Assembly: GCA_963756895.1 (NCBI GenBank)
Contig: CAVWPI010000001.1
Span: 1-64,000 of the forward strand
DNA length: 64,000 bases
Reading direction: 5' to 3'
Source of the DNA: DASUAS01 sp963756895
GTDB taxonomy: Bacteria > Actinomycetota > Acidimicrobiia > IMCC26256 > DASPTH01
Shown here in pieces: positions 1 to 13,323 of the stretch. The position numbers and the translations under genes were made by a program. Positions within the stretch are counted from its first letter, which is position 1. Every line of letters begins with the position of its first letter. The notes under the pieces are model-generated. The model saw nothing but the letters and a program-made list of their open reading frames with translations, had not been told where the DNA came from and ran no database searches.

Positions 1-726
1 GACGACCTCATGCCCCGCTACTTCACCCTCACCACGGGCTGGCACCCCGACCGCATCGACGAGGTCACCGCGGCGCTGGCCGCCGGGTCGCTCAAACCGG
101 TCGACGCCAAGCGCCTGCTCGCCCGCACGGTCGTCGACCTGTACCACGGCGAGGGCGCCGGCGACGCCGCCCAGGCCGAGTTCGACCAGGTCTTCCGCCG
201 CCACGACGTGCCCACCGACATGCCGACGCTCGTCATCCCCGCCGACGCCGCCGAGCTGCACGATGGCCGGATCCGCGTGGCCAACCTGCTCCATCTCGCG
301 TTCCCGAAGGCGGTGCCGTCCAACAAGGAAGGGCGCCGCAAGATCGTCCAGGGTGGCGTCCGGCTCGACGGCGAGGTGGTCACCGACGCCGACCTCGAGG
401 TCACGCCGGCCGAGGTCGACGGGCAGATCCTGCAGCTGGGCAAGCGCAACTGGGCCCGTCTGCAGGCGGAGCTGACCGGGCCCGATCGGGTCAGAGCAGA
501 TCGGTCAGAGCAGGGCGAGGGTGACGATCCCGCCGATGCCGATCAGCACGATCACCACGACGGCGATCCAGAAGAGCCGCGCCCTTCCCGTGCACGCCGA
601 AGTTGCCCACGACGTCGCGCTCGGCCGAGTGCATGGTGTGGGCGTTCTCGGCCGGAGTGCCCACCTTCGCCAGGTGCTGGCGGGGCTTGCCCTTCCGGGT
701 CTTCTTGGAACCGCTCGAACCCATGA
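1..726 (+). CDS. tyrS: Tyrosine--tRNA ligase, C-terminal part (5' end outside window)
   Basis: This is the 3' part of tyrosyl-tRNA synthetase, which charges tRNA-Tyr. The reading frame is open from base 1. It contains the linker typical of bacterial TyrS and a C-terminal S4 RNA-binding domain (GxRKIVQGGVRLDG-like core, then ILQLGKRNWARL) that ends near base 462. The frame then runs on to a TGA at 724-726 through about 85 low-complexity residues unlike any TyrS tail and antisense to a conserved small gene. A TGA at 473-475 lies in the neighbouring frame exactly where TyrS should end, so the native stop was probably lost to a one-base indel near 465-473. In mycobacteria tyrS also sits upstream of the TPR/HAD/tlyA block found here. 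The TyrS identity is secure and the 3' end is not. Confidence 0.85.
   Translation, partial: DDLMPRYFTLTTGWHPDRIDEVTAALAAGSLKPVDAKRLLARTVVDLYHGEGAGDAAQAEFDQVFRRHDVPTDMPTLVIPADAAELHDGRIRVANLLHLAFPKAVPSNKEGRRKIVQGGVRLDGEVVTDADLEVTPAEVDGQILQLGKRNWARLQAELTGPDRVRADRSEQGEGDDPADADQHDHHDGDPEEPRPSRARRSCPRRRARPSAWCGRSRPECPPSPGAGGACPSGSSWNRSNP
505..724 (-). CDS. Small single-pass membrane protein (frameshifted)
   Basis: The ATG at 724 opens a basic, hydrophilic segment of about 48 residues containing GTPAENAHTMHSAERDV and FGVHGKG. In that frame the rest is Arg/Asp-rich nonsense. Shifting one base at about 577-582 gives RLFWIAVVVIVLIGIGG and more, a perfect transmembrane helix that ends at a TGA (505-507). 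The natural product is therefore probably a tail-anchored protein of about 72 residues, with one extra base in this sequence. It lies antisense to the spurious tyrS extension. The function is unknown to me. Conservation of the N-terminal motif is inferred from its appearance only. Confidence 0.6.
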
Positions 727-771
727 GCGGGGAGAATAGCCTGACGGTCACGAGAAACCGCCCGTCCCGGC

Positions 772-800
772 TTGCAGAAGGACGGGGCAGCCCGTAGTAT
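772..800 (+). promoter_or_regulatory. Probable rRNA operon promoter
   Basis: TTGCAG (772-777) and TAGTAT (795-800) are separated by 17 bp, matching the spacing of a housekeeping sigma-factor promoter. They lie about 350 bp upstream of the 16S gene with no gene between. A second -35-like TTGACA at 836-841 has no good -10 partner. Confidence 0.5.
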
Positions 801-1157
801 CTCCAGTCCGCCCGGAGAACCTTTTCCGAGTCGGATTGACACGGACGCTCCTGCCGACCCCGCCCCACAAGCGGAGTGGTGGAGGCAGAGGTGAGTGTCG
901 GCTCGGCGCTCGCGGAATCATTGCGCGACCCCCACGGGGGTGGTCCGGTGGCTCCGGTGTCGAGTGGTGGCTCCTTGAAAACGGAACAGTGACGCCAAAA
1001 GCCAGTGCGGGCGTGTCGTGAGACACGTCACCATTAATTCCGCACGGCGAGACCCCCTCGGGGGCCGTCGTGCAAGTTGCCGGAACGGGGCAGAAGTGAC
1101 CCGGACCGGCGGCTCTCCGATTTCACACTCCACCTGATTACTGGTGGGGTTGAGGTC
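801..1157 (+). other. rRNA operon leader
   Basis: This 357-bp stretch between the probable promoter and 16S has no credible gene. It contains the 5' arm of the 16S processing stem (971-993) preceded by a CTCCTTGAAAAC element that may act as part of an antitermination signal. The rest shows GC-rich local inverted repeats but nothing I can name. Confidence 0.5.
971..993 (+). other. 16S precursor processing stem, 5' arm
   Basis: The 23 bases here are complementary to 2822-2844 downstream of 16S at all but about two positions (core GAAAACGGAACAGTGAC against GTCACTGTTCCGTTTT). Such long stalks flank bacterial 16S rRNA and are cut by RNase III. Confidence 0.8.
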
Positions 1158-2680
<1,523 letters not shown>

Positions 2681-2821
2681 AGCACACTGCTCGGCCTCGT
2701 GTTCGTCTCGAGGTCGGGGAGCTCCCACGTCGAGCACTGGTTAGTTGGCTTTTCGGATCCATTCCGACCCCTCGCCCTGCTTGCAGGCGATGAGGCACCA
2801 CCGGAACCCGGATCGCCTGAC

Positions 2822-2844
2822 GTCACTGTTCCGTTTTGAGGGAG
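2822..2844 (+). other. 16S precursor processing stem, 3' arm
   Basis: This is the reverse complement of 971-993 with about two mismatches. The two arms close a stalk around the whole 16S rRNA. Confidence 0.8.
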
Positions 2845-2978
2845 CAACCCTCGTATGGACCTTCCTCATCAGGGAAGGGCGCTCGAACTTGTCACCGGTA
2901 CCGCCTCGAGCGGCGCCGGCGATGACCGCGAGCGCTTCCCGGATCCTTCAGCGATCCACGACGGCCCTTGAGAACTGC

Positions 2979-2994
2979 AGAGCGAGCACGAGCA
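2979..2994 (+). other. 23S precursor processing stem, 5' arm
   Basis: AGAGCGAGCACGAGCA is an exact reverse complement of 6913-6928 downstream of 23S. Flanking bases (TTGAGAACT against AGTCCTCA) extend the pairing imperfectly. Confidence 0.8.
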
Positions 2995-4181
2995 TCTATT
3001 TACTTAGATCCAGATATGTGAACAGAAGAAACGAACTCCCAAGCTACAAAGAGCCAACGGTGGATGCCTTGGCGCCAGATGCCGATGAAGGACGTGGACG
3101 GCTGCGATAAGCCACGGGGAGCTGCCTATCAAGCTTCGATCCGTGGATCTCCGAATGGGGAAACCCGGCAAGGGTCATGCCTTGTCACCCCCGCCTGAAC
3201 ACATAGGGCGGGAGGAGGGAACCGAGGGAACTGAAACATCTCAGTACCTCGAGGAAAAGAAAACAACCGTGACTCCCCGAGTAGCGGCGAGCGAAACGGG
3301 AAGAGCCTAAACCGATGCAGTGGTACAGCCTGTCGGCGATGCTGCATCGGGGTCGTGGGACCCACCCGAAAGTGCGACAGAACTTTCATGGAGTCAACAA
3401 GTCGATTTCTAGCGGAAGCGTTGTGGAACCTCGCGCCGTAGAGGGTAAGAGCCCCGTACGCGAAAGATATCGACCTCCAAGTGGTGTTCCCGAGTAGCAC
3501 GGAATCCGGGAAAGTCCGTGTGAATCCGCGAGGACCACCTCGTAAGGCTAAGTACACGCTGGCGACCGATAGTGCACGAGTACCGTGAGGGAAGGGTGAA
3601 AAGAACCCCGGGAGGGGAGTGAAATAGAACCTGAAACCGTTGGCTTACAAGCCGTCAAAGCGTCGTTGCAGGACTTTGGTCCTGTAGCCGTGATGGCGTG
3701 CCTTTTGAAGAATGAGCCTGCGAGTTACCGTTCGTGGCGAGGTTAACCCGAGAGGGGGAGCCGGAGCGAAAGCGAGTCTGAACAGGGCGTTCAGTCGCGG
3801 GCGGTAGACCCGAAGCCGAGTGATCTATCCATGGGCAGGCTGAAGCGAGGGTAAGACCTCGTGGAGGGCCGAACCCACCAAGGTTGAAAACTTGGGGGAT
3901 GACCTGTGGTTAGGGGTGAAAGGCCAAGCAAACTCGGTGATAGCTGGTTCTCCCCGAAATGCATTTAGGTGCAGCGTCGCGTGTTCAGTGCCGGAGGTAG
4001 AGCACTGGATGGTCTAGGGGGCCTACAAGCTTACCGAAATCAGCCAAACTCCGAATGCCGGTACTCCAGAGCGCGGCAGTGAGACTATGGGGGATAAGCT
4101 TCATAGTCGAGAGGGAAACAGCCCAGAACGCCAGCTAAGGCCCCAAATTCTGTGCTCAGTGGTAAAGGATGTGGGATTGCC

Positions 4182-4233
<52 letters not shown>

Positions 4234-5095
4234 CAGCTCACTGGTCGAGTGGTCCTGCGCCGACAATGTAACGGGGCTCAAGCACAGAGCCGAAGCTGCG
4301 TCATTTGGTGATCTTCGGATCACCTGATGGGTAGGGGAGCGTCGATCTCAGCCGTGAAGCGGTCGCGTGAGCGGTCGTGGAGCGTGGTCGAGTGCGAATG
4401 CAGGTATGAGTAGCGAACGAGGGGGGAGGAACCCCTCCGCCGAATGCCCAAGGGTTCCTGGGGAAGGCTCATCCGCCCAGGGTTAGTCGGGAGCTAAGGC
4501 GAGGCCGAAAGGCGTAGTCGATGCACAACAGGTTGATATTCCTGTACCACCATGTTCGCGCCCAACCCAATTCAGGTTGCTAAGGGGATGGCTTCGGCCG
4601 AACCGACCCACTTGATGACGGGTAGCGAAGGGGGGACGCAGGAGGGTAGGTCTACCGGGCGCTGGTTGTACCCGGGGTAAGCAGGTAGGCGGTCCCATAG
4701 GCAAATCCGTGGGGCTCAACGCCGAGATGCGATGCCGAACCGATTCAGGTGAAGTGACTGATCCCATGCTGCCGAGAAAAGCCTCTAGCGAGCTGACATG
4801 GTGCCCGTACCCCAAACCGACTCAGGTGGGCACGTAGAGAATACGAAGGCGATCGGGAGAACTCTGGTTAAGGAACTCGGCAAAATGCCCCCGTAACTTC
4901 GGGAGAAGGGGGGCCTTAGTAGGGTGACGGACTTTTCGTCCCGAGCCCGAGGAGGCCGCAGAGACCAGGGCCAAGCGACTGTTTACTAAAAACACAGGTG
5001 CGTGCAAAGTCGAAAGACGACGTATACGCACTGACGCCTGCCCGGTGCCGGAAGGTTACGGGGAAGGGTTAGCCGCAAGGCGAAGCTCTGAACCT

Positions 5096-5958
<863 letters not shown>

Positions 5959-6210
5959 CGACTTGGCTACTGTCTCAACCAGAGACCCGGCGAAATTGCA
6001 GTACGAGTAAAGATGCTCGTTTCCCGCAGAAGGACGGAAAGACCCCGTGGACCTTCACTACAGTTTGATGTTGGTTTTCGGTATGTATTGTGTAGGATAG
6101 GTGGGAGTCTTGGAAGCCGGGGCGTCAGCTTCGGTGGAGACAACGTTGAAATACCACCCTGTACATATTGGGAATCTAACCTGGGCCCGTAATCCGGGTC
6201 GGGGACAGCG

Positions 6211-6267
<57 letters not shown>

Positions 6268-6467
6268 TGGTTCCCTCAGCCTGGTTGGCCATCAGGCGTT
6301 GAGCGTAAAGGCACAAGGGAGCTTGACTGCGAGACCTACAAGTCGAGCAGGTGCGAAAGCAGGGCTTAGTGACCCGGCCGTGGCGTGTGGAAGCGCGGTC
6401 GATCAACGGATAAAAGGTACCCCGGGGATAACAGGCTTATCTTGCCCAAGAGTCCACATCGACGGCA

Positions 6468-6506
<39 letters not shown>

Positions 6507-6516
6507 GTGAAGCATC

Positions 6517-6550
<34 letters not shown>

Positions 6551-6715
6551 TACGCGAGCTGGGTTTAGAACGTCGCGAGACAGTTCGGTCCCTATCCTCT
6601 GTGGGCGTAGGAGATTTGAGGGGAGCTGTCCCTAGTACGAGAGGACCGGGACGGACGCAGCTCTGGTGTGCCAGTTGTCCTGCCAAGGGCACGGCTGGTT
6701 GGCTACCTGCGGAAA

Positions 6716-6749
<34 letters not shown>

Positions 6750-6912
6750 GCCTCGAGATGAGATCTCCCACCGGGTTAACCGGGTAAGGCCCCTGGTAGA
6801 CCACCAGGTTGATAGGCCGGAGGTGTAAGCACGGTGACGTGTTCAGCCGACCGGTACTAATCGGCCGAGGGCTTGGGTTCTTTCTTCTACTTGCGTACCA
6901 GGTTCTTGGTAC

Positions 6913-6928
6913 TGCTCGTGCTCGCTCT
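6913..6928 (+). other. 23S precursor processing stem, 3' arm
   Basis: TGCTCGTGCTCGCTCT pairs exactly with 2979-2994 and closes the pre-23S stalk. Confidence 0.8.
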
Positions 6929-6964
6929 GGAGTCCTCACGAGGGCTTTGACAATTCCATAAGGT

Positions 6965-7082
6965 TTCCGGTGGCCATTGCGGCGGGGAAACACCCGTTCC
7001 CATTCCGAACACGGAAGTGAAGACCGCCAGCGCCGATGGTACTTGGGGGGGAACCCCCTGGGAGAGTAGGTCGTCGCCGGAA
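6965..7082 (+). rRNA. rrf: 5S ribosomal RNA
   Basis: The conserved loop C/loop B block CCCGTTCCCATTCCGAACACGG is present at about 6991-7012. The closing helix I pairs TTCCGGTGGC (6965-6974) with GTCGCCGGAA (7073-7082), with G-U pairs allowed. The length is 118 nt. It lies 86 bp after 23S in the same operon. Confidence 0.93.
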
Positions 7083-7091
7083 TTTCTCGAT

Positions 7092-7144
7092 CGCCCCCGC
7101 CAGCGCGATGTATCGGTGATGCATCGCCGCGGCGGGGGCGTTTT
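7092..7144 (+). terminator. Rho-independent terminator of the rRNA operon
   Basis: CGCCCCCGCC (7092-7101) pairs perfectly with GGCGGGGGCG (7131-7140), enclosing an inner partly paired loop, and is followed directly by TTTT. It lies 9 bp after 5S. Confidence 0.9.
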
Positions 7145-7175
7145 CGCGCTCGGGCACCCCTACGATCGGACAGGA

Positions 7176-8489
7176 ATGGCAGACCAACAGCGACGCAGCG
7201 GCAGTGACCGCAAGGGGCGCCCACCGGCCAAGCGTGCCGGCGGCAGCAGCCGTGGCGCCGCGGCCCGGGGGGCCGCGTCCAGTCGTGGCGGATCCGGCGC
7301 CGGTGGTTCCACTCGTGGTGGCTCGTCGAGTCGCGGGGGGTCGGGCAGCGGTGGTTCCACTCGTGGTGGCTCGTCGAGTCGCGGAGGATCAGCGACCGGT
7401 GGTTCCACGCGTGCCGGGGGTTCCACGCGTGGTGGTTCGAGCAGCCGCAGCGGTTCGGGGACCGGGGGTGCGAGCCGCGCCGGCAGCGCGGCCGGCCGGG
7501 GTGGACCCCGGAAGGCATCGGCCGGTGGTCGGGGTGGCGCAGCCGGTGGCGAGCGTTCGGGCGGGCGCGGCCAGTCGGCGGGTGCCCGCCAGGGTGGCGG
7601 TCGCTCCCGCGACGGCCGGCGTGACGACTCGCGGCGCGATCGCGACGACGCACCCAAGGGTGGGGGGTTCGGCCCCTACTCCGTCGATCGGCGCGACGAG
7701 GACACCCGCGACCGCCCCCGCCGCGCCGACGACGCCGGCGAATCCACGGGCGGCCGTGGGGGACGTCCGGCGCTGCGCACGGTGGGGCAGCGGCCCGATC
7801 GGGCCGAGAAGCGTCCGACCAGCCGCTCGACGCGCCCCACGGCACCGGCGCGGCGGCGCCGCAAGCGCGGGCCCGCCGACGTCCAGCAGGAGCTGGGCCG
7901 GCTCGCCGGGCGCAACGCCAGCCGCGCCCTCGGCACCCTCATGGCCGCAGCCGACGCCTTCGCCAACGACCGGGAGCGGGAGACCCTGCGCATCCTGCGG
8001 CCCCTCCGCGAGCAGTTGCCCGACTCGCCGAGCGTGCGCGAGCTCACCGGCCTGGCCCAGTACCGCATCGGGAACTACGCCGCCGCCGCCAAGGAGCTCG
8101 AGGCCTACGCTGACCTGAGCGACGCGGTCGACCAGCACCCCGTGCTCATGGACTGCTACCGGGCCCAGCGCCGGTGGCGGAAGGTGGAGGAGCTCTGGCA
8201 GGAGCTGGCCGCCGTCTCACCGAACGCGGGGCTCGTCACCGAGGGCCGGATCGTCTACGCGGGTGCGCTCGCCGACCAGGGTCGGTTGCCCGAGGCGTTG
8301 GCCCTGCTGCGCAAGCGCGCCGAGCGGATCAAGAAGCCGGCCGAGCACCACCTGCGCCTCTTCTACGCCCTCGCCGACCTCGAAGAGCGCGCCGGCAACC
8401 TCGCGCGCGCCCGGGAGCTGTTCCACGAGGTGCGCAAGGCCGATCCGGCGTTCGCCGACGTCGCCGAGCGCCTCGCCACCCTCGGATGA
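7176..8489 (+). CDS. TPR-repeat protein with long Ser/Gly/Arg-rich N-terminus
   Basis: The 437-residue protein has two parts. Residues about 1-265 are low complexity, first GGSTRGGSSSRGGS-type repeats and then Arg/Asp/Gly-rich sequence, with no hydrophobic core and so predicted disordered and strongly basic. Residues about 275-437 are helical, with tetratricopeptide-like repeats (AQYRIGNYAAAAKELEAY, ALADQGRLPEALALLRKRAER, ALADLEERAGNLARARELFHEV). A comparable TPR protein stands between tyrS and the HAD gene in mycobacteria (Rv1691). RG/GS-rich tails often bind RNA, and the gene follows the rRNA terminator directly. A ribosome- or RNA-linked role is inference. The start is the ATG at 7176 with AGGA just upstream. 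Confidence 0.8.
   Translation: MADQQRRSGSDRKGRPPAKRAGGSSRGAAARGAASSRGGSGAGGSTRGGSSSRGGSGSGGSTRGGSSSRGGSATGGSTRAGGSTRGGSSSRSGSGTGGASRAGSAAGRGGPRKASAGGRGGAAGGERSGGRGQSAGARQGGGRSRDGRRDDSRRDRDDAPKGGGFGPYSVDRRDEDTRDRPRRADDAGESTGGRGGRPALRTVGQRPDRAEKRPTSRSTRPTAPARRRRKRGPADVQQELGRLAGRNASRALGTLMAAADAFANDRERETLRILRPLREQLPDSPSVRELTGLAQYRIGNYAAAAKELEAYADLSDAVDQHPVLMDCYRAQRRWRKVEELWQELAAVSPNAGLVTEGRIVYAGALADQGRLPEALALLRKRAERIKKPAEHHLRLFYALADLEERAGNLARARELFHEVRKADPAFADVAERLATLG
7302..7420 (+). repeat. 48-bp tandem repeat coding Ser/Gly/Arg tail
   Basis: A 35-bp core beginning GGTGGTTCCACTCGTGGTGG occurs identically at 7302-7336 and 7350-7384. A third, degenerate start lies at 7398, giving a 48-bp (16-residue) period. 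The repeat lies inside the TPR protein's disordered region and keeps frame. Confidence 0.8.
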
Positions 8490-8582
8490 GTGTCGCACCC
8501 TCGTCGTAGGGTCGTCCCAGCTTCCCCGCCGCCTTCCCCGTGCTGCGGGTCCCGATCCGGGACCCTCCACCGGAGGAAGTCG

Positions 8583-9014
8583 ATGCCGTCCACCACCACC
8601 AAGCGGTCCGCAGCCGCCGCGTCCGCGCCCCCCGGCGGGGAACCGGGAGTCAACCTCGCCGTGCTCTGCGGCCCGTGCTCGGGCCCCGCCGAGATCCGCG
8701 TCCTCGAGTCGGGCACCCGCCTGGCCAGCCTCGCCGTCCGTTGCCCCACGGGCACCACGTCCAGGGCCGCGGCCGACGGGCGCGCCACATCCGTCCCCGT
8801 CACCGTGTGGGACCCGCCCGCCTGGGTCGAGACCATCGCCGCCGGTGACGTGGTCGTGGTGGTGGGTCGGATGCGCCGGCGCTTCTACCAGCGCCCGGGA
8901 GGCGTCGGGTCACGGGTCGACGTCGAGGCCGAGCTGATCGGTCGGGCGCGCGACCGGCGCCGGATCGATGCCGCGCTGCGCAAGGCCGACGAGGCGCTCG
9001 AGGCCCTGGGATGA
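8583..9014 (+). CDS. Single-stranded DNA-binding-like OB-fold protein
   Basis: The 143-residue product has a variable N-terminal tail of about 25 residues and an OB-fold core (GPAEIRVLESGTRLASLAVR, VPVTVWDPPAWVETIAAGDVVVVVGRMRRRFY, SRVDVEAELI). This order of strands matches the SSB/PriB family. It lacks the acidic DDDIPF-type tail of the canonical SSB that recruits repair proteins, so it is likely an accessory SSB-like protein. The ATG at 8583 is preceded by GGAGGAAG at ideal spacing. The frame could start further upstream at 8490, but that part is unlike SSB. Confidence 0.75.
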   Translation: MPSTTTKRSAAAASAPPGGEPGVNLAVLCGPCSGPAEIRVLESGTRLASLAVRCPTGTTSRAAADGRATSVPVTVWDPPAWVETIAAGDVVVVVGRMRRRFYQRPGGVGSRVDVEAELIGRARDRRRIDAALRKADEALEALG

Positions 9015-9141
9015 GCCACGCCACGTTGCCGCGCTCGCGCCCGCCCCCATCCAAGTGGGCGGTGGCGCCCTCGGTAAGATCGAATGCGCCACAAAATCGA
9101 ATCCATCCCCACAAGAGCCCACACAACGAGGTGAGGGACGC

Positions 9142-10993
9142 GTGACCGCGACACCCGAGACCCAGCCGCTCGAGCCCGCCATCCTCGACGAAGTCGTCAT
9201 CCGGTTCGCCGGCGACTCCGGCGATGGCATGCAGCTCACCGGCGACCGCTTCACCGACGTCAGCGCCGTCTTCGGCAACGACCTGGCGACGATGCCGAAC
9301 TACCCGGCCGAGATCCGTGCCCCCGCCGGCACCATCGCCGGCGTCTCGTCGTTCCAGGTGCACATCTCCGACCACGACATCGTCACGCCGGGCGACGCCC
9401 CGAACGTGCTGGTGGCCATGAACCCGGCGGCGCTGAAGGCCAACCTGGCCGAGCTGCCACCCGGTTCCACCATCCTGGTCAACGCCGACGCGTTCGACGA
9501 CCGCAACCTCACCAAGGTCGGCTACGACGCCAACCCGCTCGACAACGGGTCGCTGGCGTCGTACCACGTGGTCCAGGTACCGATGACCAGCCTCACGCTC
9601 GAGGCGTGCAAGGAGCTCGGGGTCAAGCCCCGCGACGCGGAGCGGTCGAAGAACTTCTTCGCCCTCGGTCTCATCTCCTGGATGTACACACGTCCGGTCG
9701 ACCCCACGATCGAGTGGATCGACTCGAAGTTCTCGTCGCGGCCGCAGGTGCGCGACGCCAACCTCGCCGCGTTCAAGGCCGGCCTGCACTTCGGTGAGAC
9801 GGCCGAGCTGCTCGAGCACTACCAGATCCAGCCCGCCAAGCTGGAGCCCGGCAAGTACCGCAACATCACCGGCAACCTCGCCGTCGCGTACGGGCTCATC
9901 GCCGCCGCGCAGCAGGCGAGCCTGCCGATCCTCTACGCGTCGTACCCGATCACACCGGCGTCCGACATCCTGCACGAGCTCTCCAAGCACAAGAACTTCG
10001 GGATCCGCACCCTGCAGGCCGAAGACGAGATCGCGGCCGCCGCGGTGGCGGTCGGCGCCGCCTTCGCCGGTCACCTCGGCATCACCGCCACGAGTGGCCC
10101 CGGCCTCGACCTCAAGTCGGAGGCGCTGGGGCTCGCGATCAGCCTCGAGCTGCCGCTGGTGGTCGTCGACGTACAACGCGGTGGCCCGTCGACGGGTCTG
10201 CCCACCAAGACCGAACAGTCCGACCTCATGCTCGCCATGTACGGGCGTCACGGTGAGTCGCCGCTGCCGATCGTGGCCGCCTATTCCCCGAGCCACTGCT
10301 TCGCGGCCGCGTTCGAGGCCGTGCGCATCGCGCTGAAGTACCGCACGCCGGTCATCCTCCTCACCGACGGCTACGTCGCCAACGGGTCCGAGCCCTGGAA
10401 GCTCCCCGACGTCGAGGCGCTGCCCGACATCTCGGTGCCGTTCGCGACCGAGCCCAACCACGACGGCGAGTTCTGGCCCTACCTGCGCGACCCCGAAACC
10501 CTCGCCCGACCGTGGGCGATCCCCGGCACCCCGGGCCTGATGCACCGCATCGGCGGCATCGAGAAGCAGGAGGGGACGGGCAACGTCAACTACGAACCGG
10601 CCAACCACGAGCTCATGACCCACATCCGGGCCAACAAGGTGTCGGGCATCGCCGACGACATCCCGCCCATCGAGGTCGACGGCGACGCCGGCGCCGATGT
10701 GCTCGTGCTCGGATGGGGGAGCACGTGGGGCCCGATCAGTGAAGCGGTGCGCCGGGTGCGCGCCGCCGGGCGCCCGGTGGCGCACGCGCACCTCGTGCAC
10801 CTCAACCCGTTCGCACCGAACCTCGGTGAGGTGCTCGCCGCGTACCCGAAGGTGCTGGTCCCCGAGATGAACATGGGGCAGCTGTCACGGCTGGTGCGCG
10901 CCGAGTTCCTCACCCCGACCACATCGCTCAACAAGGTGCAGGGTCTGCCCTTCAGCGCCACCGAGATCGAGAACAAGATCATGGAGATGATCG

Positions 10994-11001
<8 letters not shown>
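9142..11001 (+). CDS. korA: 2-oxoacid:ferredoxin oxidoreductase, alpha subunit (gamma-alpha fused)
   Basis: The 619-residue subunit would, with KorB, oxidatively decarboxylate a 2-oxoacid (most likely 2-oxoglutarate) to acyl-CoA while reducing ferredoxin. Residues about 15-185 form the gamma domain (FAGDSGDGMQLTGD, ISDHDIVTPG). Residues about 230-450 form the pyrimidine-binding alpha domain (LYASYPITPASDILHELS, QAEDEIAAAAVAVGAAFAG, TSGPGLDLKSEALG), and the C-terminal domain has VLGWGSTWGPISEAV. This fused architecture is typical of actinobacterial KorA. The GTG start at 9142 follows GAGGTGAGGGA. The gene overlaps korB by 8 bp. A pyruvate- or branched-chain-specific enzyme cannot be excluded. 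Confidence 0.93.
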
Positions 11002-12025
<1,024 letters not shown>

Positions 12026-13237
12026 TCAGACGGGTTCGTCCAGGCTGCGGAACACCATTCCGGTCCGCGGCTTGGGCGCGAAGAACGTCGTCTTCTCCGG
12101 CATGCGCAGATCGGCCGCAGCCGCGGCGCGGATCGTGTCGACCGTGACCGGCCGCAGGAGCACCGCGGCGTCGGCGTTGCCCTTCGCCACCTGGGCCGCA
12201 ACGGTCTGCGCGTCGTTGCGGTAGGCGAGGGTCACGCCCGGGACCGCGGGGAGCACGCCGGCGTCGAAGCGCGCCGAGTCGACGTCGCGCAGCTCGGCGG
12301 GGAGGTCGGCCAGGCGCGCCTCGAGCTCGGCGGTGGGCATGAGCAGCGCGAGGCCGTCGCGGTCGACGATCCCGAGGCTGCCGCCGTCGCGCATCGCGAC
12401 CTCGAGCGCGGCGACGCCGTCGGGCACGTTGGGGCCGGCGGCGTGCACGAAGAAGGGACCGCTCAGCGCGGCGCGGAGATCCACGCCGTCCACGCCCGAG
12501 AGCAGTCGGTGGATGGCACGCACGCAGAGCTGGTTGGGGGCGAGCTCGACGATCAACGTCATGATCGCGTCGGCGCCGGGATCGTCGAGTCCCGCGGCGC
12601 GGCGCTCGCGGCGGTAGTTGTTGGCGGTTTCGAAGCGATGATGGCCATCGGCCAGCACCACCAGCTCGGAGCCGACTGCCTCGGTGATGGCGTCGATGCG
12701 CGCGGGATCGTCCACCCGCCAGAGTGAGTGCTCGAAGCCGTCCTCGTCGGTGGCGGTGGCGTCGGGTTCGGCGTCGTCCGAGTGCAGCAGCGACGAGAGC
12801 CCAGCGGCGAGCGACAGCCCCCAGATCGGATCGAGGTTCGCGCGCGTGGCGCGCAGCAGCTCGAGGCGATCGGTCTTGGCCTTCGGCAACGTGCGTTCAT
12901 GGGGCATCACGCCGCCGCCGTCGTCGTCGAGCGTGAGGGCACCGAGCACGCCGGTGGTGCGCTGCGGCAGTCCGTCGTCGCCGGTGAAGTCCATGCGGTA
13001 GATCGAGAACGCCGGCGCGGCGTCGGTGACGAGCACGCCTTCGTCGCGCCAGCGCGAGAGCGCAGCGGCCGCGGCGTCGTACGCGTCGGGGAGGATCAGC
13101 CGCACCGAATTGTGGGGATCGCTCGCCATCAGCGCGGCACGCGCCTCGGGCTCGATCACGTCGTAGGGTGGAGCGCTGACCGCGCTGATGTCGCGCGTGT
13201 CGTAGCGGATGCCGGGGAAGGGAAGAAATCGGGGCAC
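12026..13237 (-). CDS. DUF1015 family protein
   Basis: The 403-residue protein is of the DUF1015 family, whose function is not established (some members sit near serine/D-3-phosphoglycerate genes). Family motifs are present: SAPPYDVI near residue 22, MPHERTLPKAKTDRL at about 110-125, and the highly conserved LADGHHRFETA at about 196-206, a likely catalytic or metal site. The gene is transcribed alone, convergent with korAB and divergent from the next TPR gene, sharing an 86-bp intergenic region with it. Confidence 0.85.
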   Translation of the reverse strand: MPRFLPFPGIRYDTRDISAVSAPPYDVIEPEARAALMASDPHNSVRLILPDAYDAAAAALSRWRDEGVLVTDAAPAFSIYRMDFTGDDGLPQRTTGVLGALTLDDDGGGVMPHERTLPKAKTDRLELLRATRANLDPIWGLSLAAGLSSLLHSDDAEPDATATDEDGFEHSLWRVDDPARIDAITEAVGSELVVLADGHHRFETANNYRRERRAAGLDDPGADAIMTLIVELAPNQLCVRAIHRLLSGVDGVDLRAALSGPFFVHAAGPNVPDGVAALEVAMRDGGSLGIVDRDGLALLMPTAELEARLADLPAELRDVDSARFDAGVLPAVPGVTLAYRNDAQTVAAQVAKGNADAAVLLRPVTVDTIRAAAAADLRMPEKTTFFAPKPRTGMVFRSLDEPV

Positions 13238-13323
13238 GTTCGCGATTCAGTCAGGGGCCAGTGCTGCTGGCCGGTGCCCGGAGTCTCGCATACCGGGCTC
13301 GCTGATCCAGAGAGGAGCACCCC

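Noticed and set aside
836..841. TTGACA as rRNA promoter -35 element
   Set aside because: There is no -10 hexamer at suitable spacing; TTGCAG/TAGTAT at 772-800 fits better.
7176..7700. Repeat region as CRISPR array
   Set aside because: The repeats are in frame, code for Ser/Gly/Arg, have no unique spacers, and no cas genes are near.
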